DNA of 64,000 nucleotides from Bacteroidota bacterium (GTDB taxonomy: Bacteria; Bacteroidota; Bacteroidia; Flavobacteriales_D; Sanyastnellaceae): NCBI GenBank assembly GCA_027622975.1, contig JAQBVN010000010.1, positions 1-64,000 on the forward strand. Direction: 5' to 3'. This document shows positions 36,422-44,708 of this stretch, piece by piece. The number at the start of each line of letters is the position of its first letter. Positions within the stretch are counted from its first letter, which is position 1. The notes below the pieces were generated by a model. That model was given only the letters and a program-made list of their open reading frames with translations. It searched no databases and was not told where the DNA came from. The translations under genes were made by a program, and so were the position numbers.

Positions 36422-37533
36422 CGTTTCTTCTGAGCCATGGCGTCACGATGCAATGTGACGGCGACGGTCTTGGCCTTAAAATACGCCATGCTGATGTATT
36501 GTTTGCCCCCGTAAAGGTTGCCATCGCCCCAACTGTTCTTGATGAGGAAGTACTCTCGGCCGTTTTGGTCTTGGGCCAAACCCACGATGTGCATCAAATG
36601 ATCATCCGTGGTGGCGTGGCTGTCAAAACCAACCTGCCGGTCTTCTTGGCTCACTTTGTCTTCGACGACCACAGATTTCCAAAGATTGTCCTTCTCCGCT
36701 TCCACAGGCCACAGAGCCATGCCCTGTTTGAAACTGAATCCCTTCTCAGAGACGTCGGCATCCCAAGCCACGGTGTAGCCATTCATCAACGCATTGCGCA
36801 CCACCCGCGTAAGCTCTTCGATGGGGAGGTTCAGGAACAACCCGCGTGAAAAATTGTCGGGAACTTCAAGCGCAAAAGTCTCTCCAAAGGGATGGTGGGT
36901 GAAACTCGTCAAACTCACATACTCGGAGGGAACGATTCCAAGCAAATCCCGAAATGAGGCAGGTGTATGCGTCTTTCCATCAAAGACAAACGATGAAGGG
37001 AGCGCGCCGAGGTAGGCGTCGCAAATTCCCTCCACGGCATCCTTCCAATCATCGGAAAGTGTGGAGCGTTCACTCAATGCTTTGAGACTCGCGGCCAACA
37101 CGGCATCGAACTCTCCGTGATCGTAACCGGCCTCGCCTGCGTCCAAGCCAGGGAATGCGACATCAGGAACCAACCCATAGCCCTCAGCTGCATTCAGCAC
37201 GTCGTGACAAAGGCTTCCTGGACCCAATTGGTAAAGACCATGATGACGCAAGTACACGTCAGCCTTGAGTGGATAAGTGTACCGAACCGAGGCCATTTCG
37301 CTCAGATTCACCAATTTCCCGCTGATGCGATAGGCTTCACTTTCCAGAAAACTCGTTGTCGAAAAACTCCAGCACGTTCCAGTGCGGCATTGATCTTTGA
37401 CTTCGGTGGCGGTGAGGTCCGCCAAGGTTTTGAAGGTGTACAGAGGTTGGTCCTGTTGGGCGACCAAACTGCCACTTGCGAGGGTCAAACAAGTCATCCA
37501 TGTGGCATACGAAGAGAAAAATGAACGCATCAT
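36418..37533 (-). CDS. Secreted C1 (papain/bleomycin hydrolase-like) cysteine peptidase
   Basis: 371 residues from the ATG at 37533. Signal peptide (YATWMTCLTLASGSLVA, cleavage before QQDQP). The active site is complete: oxyanion Gln and catalytic Cys in KDQCRTGTCWSFSTTSF (Cys54), His in DDHLMHIVG, and Asn in FLIKNSWGDGN. The arrangement and inserts fit the bacterial aminopeptidase C/bleomycin hydrolase side of family C1. It cleaves peptides in the periplasm or outside. First gene of a coupled pair with the methyltransferase (4-nt overlap), an odd combination of an exported protease and a cytoplasmic enzyme. Confidence 0.9.
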   Translation of the reverse strand: MMRSFFSSYATWMTCLTLASGSLVAQQDQPLYTFKTLADLTATEVKDQCRTGTCWSFSTTSFLESEAYRISGKLVNLSEMASVRYTYPLKADVYLRHHGLYQLGPGSLCHDVLNAAEGYGLVPDVAFPGLDAGEAGYDHGEFDAVLAASLKALSERSTLSDDWKDAVEGICDAYLGALPSSFVFDGKTHTPASFRDLLGIVPSEYVSLTSFTHHPFGETFALEVPDNFSRGLFLNLPIEELTRVVRNALMNGYTVAWDADVSEKGFSFKQGMALWPVEAEKDNLWKSVVVEDKVSQEDRQVGFDSHATTDDHLMHIVGLAQDQNGREYFLIKNSWGDGNLYGGKQYISMAYFKAKTVAVTLHRDAMAQKKR

Positions 37534-37618
37534 GTTGGTGATTGAGCGGATAAGGTACATCTCATCCCACGAACCTCAGCCCACTTTTCATCCCATCTCT
37601 CAAAGTCCGGAAGGACTG

Positions 37619-38629
37619 TCAAAAGGACGCTCGCACGAAATCACCCAGCTGCGAAGGAATCATCCATGTGACAAACAAAGCACCGTTCCATCGCTTGAAA
37701 TCCGTCGTTCCCAAACGCATGTTGTCCCTGCAAGCCCGCACATTAAGTTCGATGTTTCCACCCTCTTCAAAGGACAAATCCAATCCTCCCCCGACATACA
37801 TGCCCGTTCCCCATTGGGTCAACAAGTTGTTGGCTGCACCCAACGTCCCATTCCCATTGGCCGGTGCCGTCAGCAAATCCAAGCGCTTGGCTTGCGACTC
37901 GTTGTACTCCCACAACATGATGTAGTTCTCCTCCACAGTCAAGGCGTTGGCGAGCGCGCCTGCTTCAAAGGTCCAAGAGACACCCTCGGCCATGAACGCC
38001 GAGGTCCGATACCCAAGCAGGACATTCAGTCGGCGTTCCTTTCCCAGGATGGGGAAGGTCAAAATCTCAGCATTACCCTGACCCTGATCGGGCAATTGCC
38101 CCGTATTCAAGGTCCAAGCTCCCTCGGCCGTCATTTGCATGGCATCCACACTCACCACCAAGGCACTCTCAGGATTCCAGAATTTCACAGCCTTCAATCC
38201 AAACATCATGGCAGGCCGGTATTGCATCAGAGGCAGGCTTTCAAGCCTCCACCCCATGTTGCCATCGGTCAAAGAATTGAGAATGGCCGTCACAGGATGA
38301 GTCTGTTGCTGCTGTTGCAGCTGAAGCAGTCGGTCTTCGATGCCCCAGATCTGTCCACTGGCATCCCCCAACTCCCACATCCCTGAGCCGTCGTAGAAAT
38401 AAGCCGGCCAACTGTCGCCGCGATACAAACCAATGTTCAGACCAAACTCCAAGCCACGACGGCTGACATAGGTGTAGTCGTCTTCTGTGTCTCGAACCGT
38501 CATTTGGCCATGACAGAAAGCTGGAACCCCAAGCATCAACAATCCAGCCAATCCCCCGCTCCATGTCAGCCTTGACAGGGAAGTTTGGACTGTTGCTCGA
38601 ACGTCTACCGAGGGAAGAAAGAAGTGCAT
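37619..38629 (-). CDS. Outer-membrane beta-barrel protein of unknown function
   Basis: 336 residues from the ATG at 38629 (a TTG two codons upstream is also in frame). Signal peptide ends GVPAFCHGQ. The body alternates aromatic and polar strands (GLEFGLNIGLYRGDSWPAYF; NVLLGYRTSAFMAEGVSWTF; LTQWGTGMYVGGGLDLSFEE) and finishes with an aromatic residue (GDFVRASF), the usual outer-membrane barrel signature. A Gln run (LLQLQQQQQTHP) lies in a loop. Diverges from the cysteine-leader/sulfite-reductase operon. No recognised family. Confidence 0.68.
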   Translation of the reverse strand: MHFFLPSVDVRATVQTSLSRLTWSGGLAGLLMLGVPAFCHGQMTVRDTEDDYTYVSRRGLEFGLNIGLYRGDSWPAYFYDGSGMWELGDASGQIWGIEDRLLQLQQQQQTHPVTAILNSLTDGNMGWRLESLPLMQYRPAMMFGLKAVKFWNPESALVVSVDAMQMTAEGAWTLNTGQLPDQGQGNAEILTFPILGKERRLNVLLGYRTSAFMAEGVSWTFEAGALANALTVEENYIMLWEYNESQAKRLDLLTAPANGNGTLGAANNLLTQWGTGMYVGGGLDLSFEEGGNIELNVRACRDNMRLGTTDFKRWNGALFVTWMIPSQLGDFVRASF

Positions 38630-38697
38630 ATCCAAAGGTCGGAAGAAATTCCCTCCTTTTTATCCTATAAATCCGATAGGCTTTGTATATTAGGGCT

Positions 38698-38781
38698 ATG
38701 GTTTTGTTATTCGCCTGGAACGTGTGCTGCGGTTGCTGTTGTCCATCTCCCGAATCGGGAAGGTTGCTGACAATGCCGTGA
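38698..38781 (+). CDS. Cysteine-rich leader peptide (27 aa)
   Basis: Reads MVLLFAWNVCCGCCCPSPES, then GRLLTMP and TGA. Five of six consecutive codons (10, 11, 13, 14, 15) are Cys: tgc tgc ggt tgc tgt tgt. It lies between the divergent barrel gene and the sulfite reductase start, and an intrinsic terminator follows 25 bases after its stop. This is the classical layout of an amino-acid attenuator, with the controlled amino acid matching the pathway: sulfite reductase makes the sulfide used for cysteine. The translation is direct; the regulatory role is inferred. No Shine-Dalgarno is visible, as elsewhere in this window. Confidence 0.75.
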   Translation: MVLLFAWNVCCGCCCPSPESGRLLTMP

Positions 38782-38805
38782 AGTTTCGCGCTTCGGGCAA
38801 AGACA

Positions 38806-38837
38806 AAGGCCTCCCTCTCTGGGAGGCCTTTTTTTTT
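38806..38837 (+). terminator. Attenuator terminator
   Basis: GGCCTCCC-TCTCT-GGGAGGCC, a perfect 8-bp stem (extended by AA/TT pairs), is followed by nine T. It lies upstream of, not after, a structural gene, 39 bases before the sulfite reductase ATG. Confidence 0.93.
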
Positions 38838-38875
38838 CCATCTCACTCACTTCAACCCTAACTCACAATCCAATC

Positions 38876-40975
38876 ATGCAAAGTTTCATCAGTGAAATCG
38901 AGGATCCCATCGTGCAGCGAGACATCCTCGAGTTGAACAAGAAGATCCTGATGTTTCGTGAAGGCCGAATCGACGAGGAGCGTTTTCGCAGTCTGAGACT
39001 CGCTCGGGGCGTCTACGGCCAAAGGCAACCAGGTGTACAAATGATTCGAATCAAAGTGCCTTTGGGCCTGTTGACGTTTGGCCAGTTTCGTGGGATTCTC
39101 GACATCTGTGACCGGTACAGCACCGGAAAGTACCACATCACCACCAGGCAAGACATTCAGATTCATCACGTCAGATTGGAAGACAGCCCGGTGCTTTGGG
39201 CAGAGCTTGAGTCCCACGACGTCACTCTCCGCGAGGCATGCGGCAACACCGTCCGCAACATCACAGCTTCGCCCATGGCGGGACTGGATCCCAACGAACC
39301 CTTCAATGTCCTGCCCTGGGCCGATGCCACGTGGCGCTATTTCCTGCGCAATCCTGTATGCCAAGAGATGGGCCGGAAATTCAAAATTGCCTTCTCCAAT
39401 ACCGAAGAAGACAGTGCCATGGCAGTCATGCACGATCTCGGCGTGATTCCAGCCCTGAACAACCAGGGCCGTCCGGGATTCAAAATGCTCATCGGCGGAG
39501 GTTTGGGTGCCCAGCCGGCTGAAGCCGATGTGCTCTTCGATTGGGTGCCCACCGATGAGCTCATTCCTTGGACGGAAGCATTGCTGAGATTCTTCGATCG
39601 TGAAGGTGAAAGGACCAAACGACACAAGGCTCGCTTCAAGTTCCTGTATCAGCAACTCGGCAAGACAGCCTTGATGGAGGCCCTGAAACAAGAGCGTCTC
39701 GCGGTCACGGGGCCGTTTCCAGAAGTGAATCATCGTGACATCTCAGCGCCGTCCCGAGCCAGCATTCATGAGGAGGATGATCCCGAGGGCCACGAACTTT
39801 GGAGACAGAGCCAAGTGCAAGCCCAACGACAAGAGGGACGATTTGCCGTGGGAATCAGGGTTCCTTTGGGGGATGAAACAACCCATCGGACGCGACAATT
39901 GCTCCAAGCTCTTGAGCCACTTACAGAGGGGGAATTGCGTTTGACCCAAAGCCAAAACATCCTGCTCCCACACATCCGTGAAGAAAACCTCTCCGCCATT
40001 CACAGGGTATTGAAAACCTTGGGGTGGGATGCCTTGGGATTTGAATCCGGCGTGGATGTCACCGCATGTCCTGGCACAGACACCTGCAACTTGGCCATCA
40101 CCAACAGCACCCACCTGGCCACTGAATTGGAACACCTTCTGGAGGAGGAATTTCCCCATGTCATTCAAGACCGATCCTTCAGCGTGAAGATTTCTGGCTG
40201 CATGAACGCCTGTGGACAGCACACCCTGGCCTCGGTGGGTTTGCACGGGAGCAGCATTCGAAAAGACGGTGTTGTGATTCCAGCCATGCAAATTTTGGTT
40301 GGAGGCGGCAAGCGGCAAGATGGGTCGTGGCGCTTTGGAAAAAAGGTGATCAAACTTCCCACCCGCAGGATTCCAGAAGCCATACGCACACTCTTGATTG
40401 ACCATGAATCCCACCAGCGCCCCCATGAAACATTCGCGGATCACGTGGAGAATTTGGGTGATCGCTACTTCTACAACCTTCTGCTCCCTTTGGCCGATGT
40501 TCCAAACGCCGACGACAACTCGTTGCGGATGGACTGGGGATCGGACATCCCCTTCGTGCCTGAAATCGGCGTCGGAGAATGTGCAGGTGTCGTCATTGAT
40601 TTGGTGTCCACCTTGTTGCTGGAAGCTCGTGAAAAGTTAGATGCTGCAGAAGAGGCCTTGATCGAAGAAACATGGGGACATGCTGTCTATCACACCTACG
40701 CCGCATACATCGCCGGGGCCAAAGCTTTGCTGATTCAACGGGACCTCCCCACCAACAGCTATGCGGACATCATCGCCGCGTTTGACGAGCAGGTGGTGGC
40801 GACTGGAGAAATTTCGCTTCCGGCAGGATCCTTCACTGCCCAAACCCTCTCCTATCTCGGTGGGGGAAATCGCCCAGAATTTGCCCGTGCCTTTGCCGTC
40901 GATTGTGCCGAGTTTTTGGTCGATCTGCAACGACTTACTGGACACTCAACTTCCACAACACCTAAAGCATCATGA
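38876..40975 (+). CDS. Siroheme sulfite (nitrite) reductase with C-terminal HEPN domain
   Basis: 699 residues. Two nitrite/sulfite reductase repeats are present (ferredoxin-like half-domains at MIRIKVPLGLLTFGQFRGIL and FAVGIRVPLGDETTHRTRQL). The [4Fe-4S]-siroheme Cys ligands are C398 and C404 (TACPGTDTCNLA) and C442 and C446 (SGCMNACGQH). Substrate-binding basic residues lie in TTRQDIQIHHV. After the catalytic part, about 130 residues (LLEAREKLDAAEEALIEETWGHAVYHTYAAYIAGAKALL) resemble a HEPN helical domain. The Cys leader upstream and siroheme genes downstream argue for assimilatory sulfite reduction to sulfide. No flavoprotein partner (CysJ) is encoded here, so ferredoxin may be the donor. 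Confidence 0.88.
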   Translation: MQSFISEIEDPIVQRDILELNKKILMFREGRIDEERFRSLRLARGVYGQRQPGVQMIRIKVPLGLLTFGQFRGILDICDRYSTGKYHITTRQDIQIHHVRLEDSPVLWAELESHDVTLREACGNTVRNITASPMAGLDPNEPFNVLPWADATWRYFLRNPVCQEMGRKFKIAFSNTEEDSAMAVMHDLGVIPALNNQGRPGFKMLIGGGLGAQPAEADVLFDWVPTDELIPWTEALLRFFDREGERTKRHKARFKFLYQQLGKTALMEALKQERLAVTGPFPEVNHRDISAPSRASIHEEDDPEGHELWRQSQVQAQRQEGRFAVGIRVPLGDETTHRTRQLLQALEPLTEGELRLTQSQNILLPHIREENLSAIHRVLKTLGWDALGFESGVDVTACPGTDTCNLAITNSTHLATELEHLLEEEFPHVIQDRSFSVKISGCMNACGQHTLASVGLHGSSIRKDGVVIPAMQILVGGGKRQDGSWRFGKKVIKLPTRRIPEAIRTLLIDHESHQRPHETFADHVENLGDRYFYNLLLPLADVPNADDNSLRMDWGSDIPFVPEIGVGECAGVVIDLVSTLLLEAREKLDAAEEALIEETWGHAVYHTYAAYIAGAKALLIQRDLPTNSYADIIAAFDEQVVATGEISLPAGSFTAQTLSYLGGGNRPEFARAFAVDCAEFLVDLQRLTGHSTSTTPKAS

Positions 40976-41838
40976 CACGAGGACATCTTTGGCTTGTGGG
41001 AGCAGGGCCAGGAGATCCTGAGCTCATCACCCTGAAGGCCGCACGGGTATTGCAAGGAGCGGACGTTGTCTTGCACGACAGTTTGGTGCATCCCGACATT
41101 CTCAGGCATGCTCATCCCGAGGCGAATGTTCAATGCGTGGGGAAGCGTGCGGGTCGAGAAAGCACCCCCCAAGTGGTCATCCATGAACTCATCGCCGAGG
41201 CGGCTCAAGAGGGAAAACAAGTCGTTCGGCTCAAAGGCGGCGACCCCATGATGTTGGGGCGAGCCGGAGAAGAAATGGCCTTTGCTGACGAAGCTGGAAT
41301 TCCCTGGACGTATGTCCCTGGAATCAGTTCAGGGACCTCTTTGCCAGGACTGGCTGGCATCCCGCCCACCCTTCGCGGTGTGGCCTCCTCGGCATGGCTG
41401 GGAACCGCTACGGATCAACATGGACGTCTCACCTCTGATTTGGTCCAAGCCTTGAGCACCAACTCCACCTTGATCATCTTCATGGGACGACGTCGGATTC
41501 GGGACATTGCCTGGCATCTGGTCCATGGTGGTCGGGGCTCGATGCCCGTGGCCGTGATTTCTGAGGGAAGCTTGCCCGGCCAACAAACAGTCGTGCACGA
41601 TGCGGACACTTGGGTCTCATTGAAGAACCTGCCCACGCTGCCAGATCCTGCCCTCCTTGTGGTGGGAGAGGTGGTTCATCACCGCATCCAACACCAGTCC
41701 AATCAGGCCTTGATTCCAGAATCCCATCCACAGAAACACTCCCCCATCCGTCACTTTCCAACCTTTCAGCATGAACACGAAATTCCCCCTGTTCCTCAAA
41801 CCGGAAGCCGTCAAATTCAACGTCTTCGGAGGGTCTGA
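40972..41838 (+). CDS. cobA: Uroporphyrinogen-III C-methyltransferase (siroheme pathway)
   Basis: 288 residues. SUMT marks: LWLVGAGPGDPELITLKAAR, VVLHDSLVHPDIL, VVRLKGGDPMMLGRAGEE, TYVPGISSGTSLPGLAGIPP, LIIFMGRRR, and PALLVVGEVV. It methylates uroporphyrinogen III twice to precorrin-2, using SAM. The start overlaps the reductase stop (ATGA). After the usual end of the domain, about 45 extra His/Pro/Gln-rich residues run through the first 68 bases of the next gene in another frame. That tail is probably a by-product of the overlap. Confidence 0.94.
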   Translation: MTRGHLWLVGAGPGDPELITLKAARVLQGADVVLHDSLVHPDILRHAHPEANVQCVGKRAGRESTPQVVIHELIAEAAQEGKQVVRLKGGDPMMLGRAGEEMAFADEAGIPWTYVPGISSGTSLPGLAGIPPTLRGVASSAWLGTATDQHGRLTSDLVQALSTNSTLIIFMGRRRIRDIAWHLVHGGRGSMPVAVISEGSLPGQQTVVHDADTWVSLKNLPTLPDPALLVVGEVVHHRIQHQSNQALIPESHPQKHSPIRHFPTFQHEHEIPPVPQTGSRQIQRLRRV

Positions 41839-42346
41839 AATCGCCGAAGAAAAACTTCATTTCTTGCTCAAAAGCAGTCCACAGGCACAAATCCAGGTGT
41901 TTGCGGCATCCTTCTCTAAGCCTGTTCTCTCGCTCGCGCACAATCACCCAAACGTCCGACTCGTGAAGCGTTGGCGTGCATGGCCTTGGGATTTGGGACG
42001 AGGTGAAATCAGCATCGTCGCCACGGTGGTGGCACGCGAGGTTCTCTGGAATCAACGCGTGTGCCGATGGCGAGGTCACCTGCTCAATGTGGCGGATGTG
42101 CCTGACCAATGTGACTTCTACATGGGTGGAATTGTCACCAAAGGCCCCTTGAAGTTAGCCATCAGTACGGACGGCAAGGCCCCCATTTTGGCCAAGCGAA
42201 TGCGCGAATGGCTCGAAGACGTCCTTCCTGAAGATGTGGAGGCTTGCATCCATGAGGTTGAAGCCTTACGCCGTGAATTGCGTGGAGACTTCGCCCAAAA
42301 ACAAGCGACCCTTCGCGCCCTGACTAGGCACTTTCGTGCGTCATGA
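41771..42346 (+). CDS. Precorrin-2 dehydrogenase / sirohydrochlorin ferrochelatase (Met8p/CysG-N-like)
   Basis: 191 residues. Starts MNTKFPLFLKPEAVKFNVFG, with a Rossmann dinucleotide site where GGSEIAEEKL stands for the GGG-x-A of CysG. Further CysG-N features are NVADVPDQCDFYMGGIVTKG and LAISTDGKAPILAKRMREWLE. It oxidises precorrin-2 with NAD and inserts iron to give siroheme for the sulfite reductase encoded two genes upstream. It starts 68 bases inside cobA, an overlap that suggests coupled translation. A dedicated ferrochelatase is absent, so this bifunctional type fits. Confidence 0.85.
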   Translation: MNTKFPLFLKPEAVKFNVFGGSEIAEEKLHFLLKSSPQAQIQVFAASFSKPVLSLAHNHPNVRLVKRWRAWPWDLGRGEISIVATVVAREVLWNQRVCRWRGHLLNVADVPDQCDFYMGGIVTKGPLKLAISTDGKAPILAKRMREWLEDVLPEDVEACIHEVEALRRELRGDFAQKQATLRALTRHFRAS

Positions 42347-42386
42347 AGGGTGAACGCTCGTCCAGCCATCAGACCGCTCCGGGCTG

Positions 42387-43262
42387 TCATTCAGGCCATG
42401 CAATGCGCATTTCCAACCTGGTAAGAGGCCAGTCGCTGTCGTCCGTGGGTGTGGCCGCGAGTTTGTCCACAGCTTCCATCCCCGAGACAACACGGCCAAA
42501 CACAGTGTGCTCACCATCCAAATGGGGAGTCCCACCTTCTTCACGGTACATGCGTCTTTGATCTTCGGAGTAAGACCACCCCCGATCGCGCTCCAACCTC
42601 GCCAGCTCCTTCTCTCCCACGTTCCTCCCTGTCACGATGTAAAAATCGTAGGCAGAAGAACGCTTGTCCGGATTGTCCGAGTAGCTGCGAGACATGGCCA
42701 AGGCTCCACGAACGTGGATGTGATTGTCGTCCAATTCCGCAGGCAAGGTGTGCCGTCCGATCAGGAATCTCAACTGCTGGGGGCGCTCCTCCTCGCTGTT
42801 TCCACCCTGCACCACAAAATCAGGAACAACTCGTGTCAACTCGGTGGGGTCATAATAACCTCGGTACACCTTGTACAGAAAATTGGCCCTGTGAATGGGA
42901 ACATCGTCGAAGAGTTGAATCTCCACTGGACCGAATTCCGTCATGATGCGAAGGTTGCTCAGTGCTTGTTTGGCGCCCCATTCCGTCAAAAACGCTTCTG
43001 AATTTTCATCAGTCAAGGTGGGAAACTCCGAGGAGACCAAACGGCGAATGCGTTCATCCACCTCGTCCGGTGACACCTGGGGTTCTTGAGGCGCTCCACC
43101 CCCTTGAACGACAGCAGGCCCCGTGTTTGGCAAATCCTGTTCCTCCCCAGAACCGCATCCCGACAAGGCGCACCCCAAGACCATCATCACGACCGTTGTC
43201 ATCACGACGGCATGCCAAGGCTCAATGGCCGAGCACCTTCCCCTGCATTCCAATTTCCTCAT
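42387..43262 (-). CDS. Lipoprotein cyclophilin-type peptidyl-prolyl isomerase
   Basis: 291 residues with a lipoprotein signal (VVMTTVVMMVLGCALSGC) and a Pro/Gln-rich spacer. The cyclophilin domain has MTEFGPVEIQLFDDVPIHRANFLY, FVVQGGNSEEE, RGALAMSRSYSDNPDKRSSAYDFYIV, and HTVFGRVVSGMEAVDKL. It helps fold proteins in the periplasm or at the outer membrane. An insert of about 30 residues (VGEKELARLERDRGWSYSED) sits before the last strand. Converges with the precorrin-2 dehydrogenase gene. Confidence 0.92.
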   Translation of the reverse strand: MRKLECRGRCSAIEPWHAVVMTTVVMMVLGCALSGCGSGEEQDLPNTGPAVVQGGGAPQEPQVSPDEVDERIRRLVSSEFPTLTDENSEAFLTEWGAKQALSNLRIMTEFGPVEIQLFDDVPIHRANFLYKVYRGYYDPTELTRVVPDFVVQGGNSEEERPQQLRFLIGRHTLPAELDDNHIHVRGALAMSRSYSDNPDKRSSAYDFYIVTGRNVGEKELARLERDRGWSYSEDQRRMYREEGGTPHLDGEHTVFGRVVSGMEAVDKLAATPTDDSDWPLTRLEMRIAWPE

Positions 43263-43349
43263 GCCCCAAACTTACCTCCCATGCATGGATTTTGCCCTTT
43301 GTGAATCTCTCCGTACATCCATTGAGGTGTGCCTCGCCATCTTCGCACC

Positions 43350-44708
43350 ATGCAGTTTGCCATTGTAGACATTGAAACAACGGGAAGCACGCGCAAAGAA
43401 TGTGGCATTACCGAGATTGCCGTGGTCATCACAGACGGCAAGAATGTCCTGAATCAATGGTCCTCTTTGATCAACCCCATGGAGCCCATCCCCCCGCGCA
43501 TCGTGGCTTTGACCGGCATCAATGACGCCATGGTTGAGGCGGCACCGAAGTTTGAAGAGGTGGCTCTCAGCCTGCATGCATTGCTGGCAGATTCCATCTT
43601 CGTGGCTCACAATGTGGGCTTTGATTATGCTTTCATTCGAGGTCATTATGAGGCCATAGGTATGCCGTTTCAGAGGCCCAAACTCTGCACCGTACGACTT
43701 GCCCGCAAGGCCATTCCGGGTCTGCCCCGCTACGCACTTGGTGCCCTGTGTGACTCGCTTGGCATTTCTCACACCAACCGACATCGCGCCATGGGAGATG
43801 CCATGGCCACCGCCGAGCTTTTTCATCGCATGTTCATGACTCCGCGTGGGGCCTTGGCCATTGACGAAGCGCTGAAACGAGGCACGCGAGAACATTGGAT
43901 GCCTCAACACGTCGATTCTGCTGAATTTGATGGCATTCCAAATGAACCTGGGGTGTATTGGTTTTTGGACGGCCAAGGGCGCCCCTTGTACATCGGGATG
44001 AGCGTGCACATGCAGCAGCGAGTGAGGAGCCATTTCTCTGGGACTACGGCCTCCTACAAACGCCAAACACTCATGCGCGAGATGCGCAGTTTACGCCATG
44101 AATTGGCAGGGTCGGAATGGATGGCTGCGGTCATCGAAGATGTTCGAATTCGATCGCACTGGCCTCCGTTGAACCGTGCACAAAAACAGCCCGCAGCCTA
44201 CCGGACCGTCATCCATTACATCGACCGCAAAGGATTCCATCGCTTGGCCATTCGAACCCAACGAAGCTCAAGGGATGCCATTCGAACCTTTCACAGCGAA
44301 GCAAGCGCACGCGCTTGGCTTTTTGAGCAAGCGCGATCACATCAACTCATCCCAGAGATGCTCGGACTTGGCACCCTTGGCGGCGAAATCGATGTAACTC
44401 TGGAGGAACATCAAGTTCGCTTTGCACAGGCTTTGGAGTCTTGGAAACGAGGGGTCTCGGGATGGTTCATCCTGCCTGGCCGTTCCAACGATGAACGGGG
44501 AATCATTCGGGTGTCCCAAGGCCACGTCAGCGGGTTTGGATTTGTCGAGGCTGTGGATCTTCACGGAGACTTCGCATCCACAGAAGGACGGATTCAATTG
44601 GATGCCCTCAGTGAGAACCTTGAGCCTGTCGCACCATCCTCAACCTTGGATGCACGCCTGCGAGATGCATTGGAAAGTCATCCTTGGATTCCAGATGAGC
44701 GGAACTGA
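43350..44708 (+). CDS. DnaQ-like exonuclease fused to GIY-YIG nuclease domain
   Basis: 452 residues from the ATG at 43350 (a GTG 21 bases upstream is in frame). Domain 1 is DEDDh: FAIVDIETTG (Exo I), FVAHNVGFDYAFIRGHYE (Exo II), and HRAMGDAMATAELF (Exo III). Domain 2 is GIY-YIG: GIPNEPGVYWFLDGQGRPLYIGMS with RVRSHF and the Glu/Arg helix, as in UvrC/Cho. A C-terminal region of about 170 residues has no assignment. The same fusion exists in E. coli Cho-like/exonuclease proteins of Bacteroidota and actinobacteria. It probably nicks and trims DNA in repair. Confidence 0.88.
   Translation: MQFAIVDIETTGSTRKECGITEIAVVITDGKNVLNQWSSLINPMEPIPPRIVALTGINDAMVEAAPKFEEVALSLHALLADSIFVAHNVGFDYAFIRGHYEAIGMPFQRPKLCTVRLARKAIPGLPRYALGALCDSLGISHTNRHRAMGDAMATAELFHRMFMTPRGALAIDEALKRGTREHWMPQHVDSAEFDGIPNEPGVYWFLDGQGRPLYIGMSVHMQQRVRSHFSGTTASYKRQTLMREMRSLRHELAGSEWMAAVIEDVRIRSHWPPLNRAQKQPAAYRTVIHYIDRKGFHRLAIRTQRSSRDAIRTFHSEASARAWLFEQARSHQLIPEMLGLGTLGGEIDVTLEEHQVRFAQALESWKRGVSGWFILPGRSNDERGIIRVSQGHVSGFGFVEAVDLHGDFASTEGRIQLDALSENLEPVAPSSTLDARLRDALESHPWIPDERN

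Larger units (their letters stand above)
38698..38837 (+). promoter_or_regulatory. Putative cysteine transcription attenuator
   Basis: Elements in order: Cys codons (38725-38742), a small stem CCCGAATCGGG (38749-38759), a stem-loop GCCGTGAAG/CTTCGGGC with one bulge (38775-38798), and the terminator. GGGAAGGTT (38757-38765) can pair with the 5' arm of the terminator, GGCCTCCC, with one bulged A and two G-U pairs, giving a possible antiterminator. A ribosome stalled at the Cys codons would cover the first stem and leave this arm free; one that runs to the stop codon would cover it and allow termination. Confidence 0.6.

Noticed and set aside
38640-38875. A SAM, cobalamin or FMN riboswitch before the sulfite reductase operon
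   Set aside because: None of the conserved cores of these riboswitches is present; the Cys codons plus terminator explain the region better.
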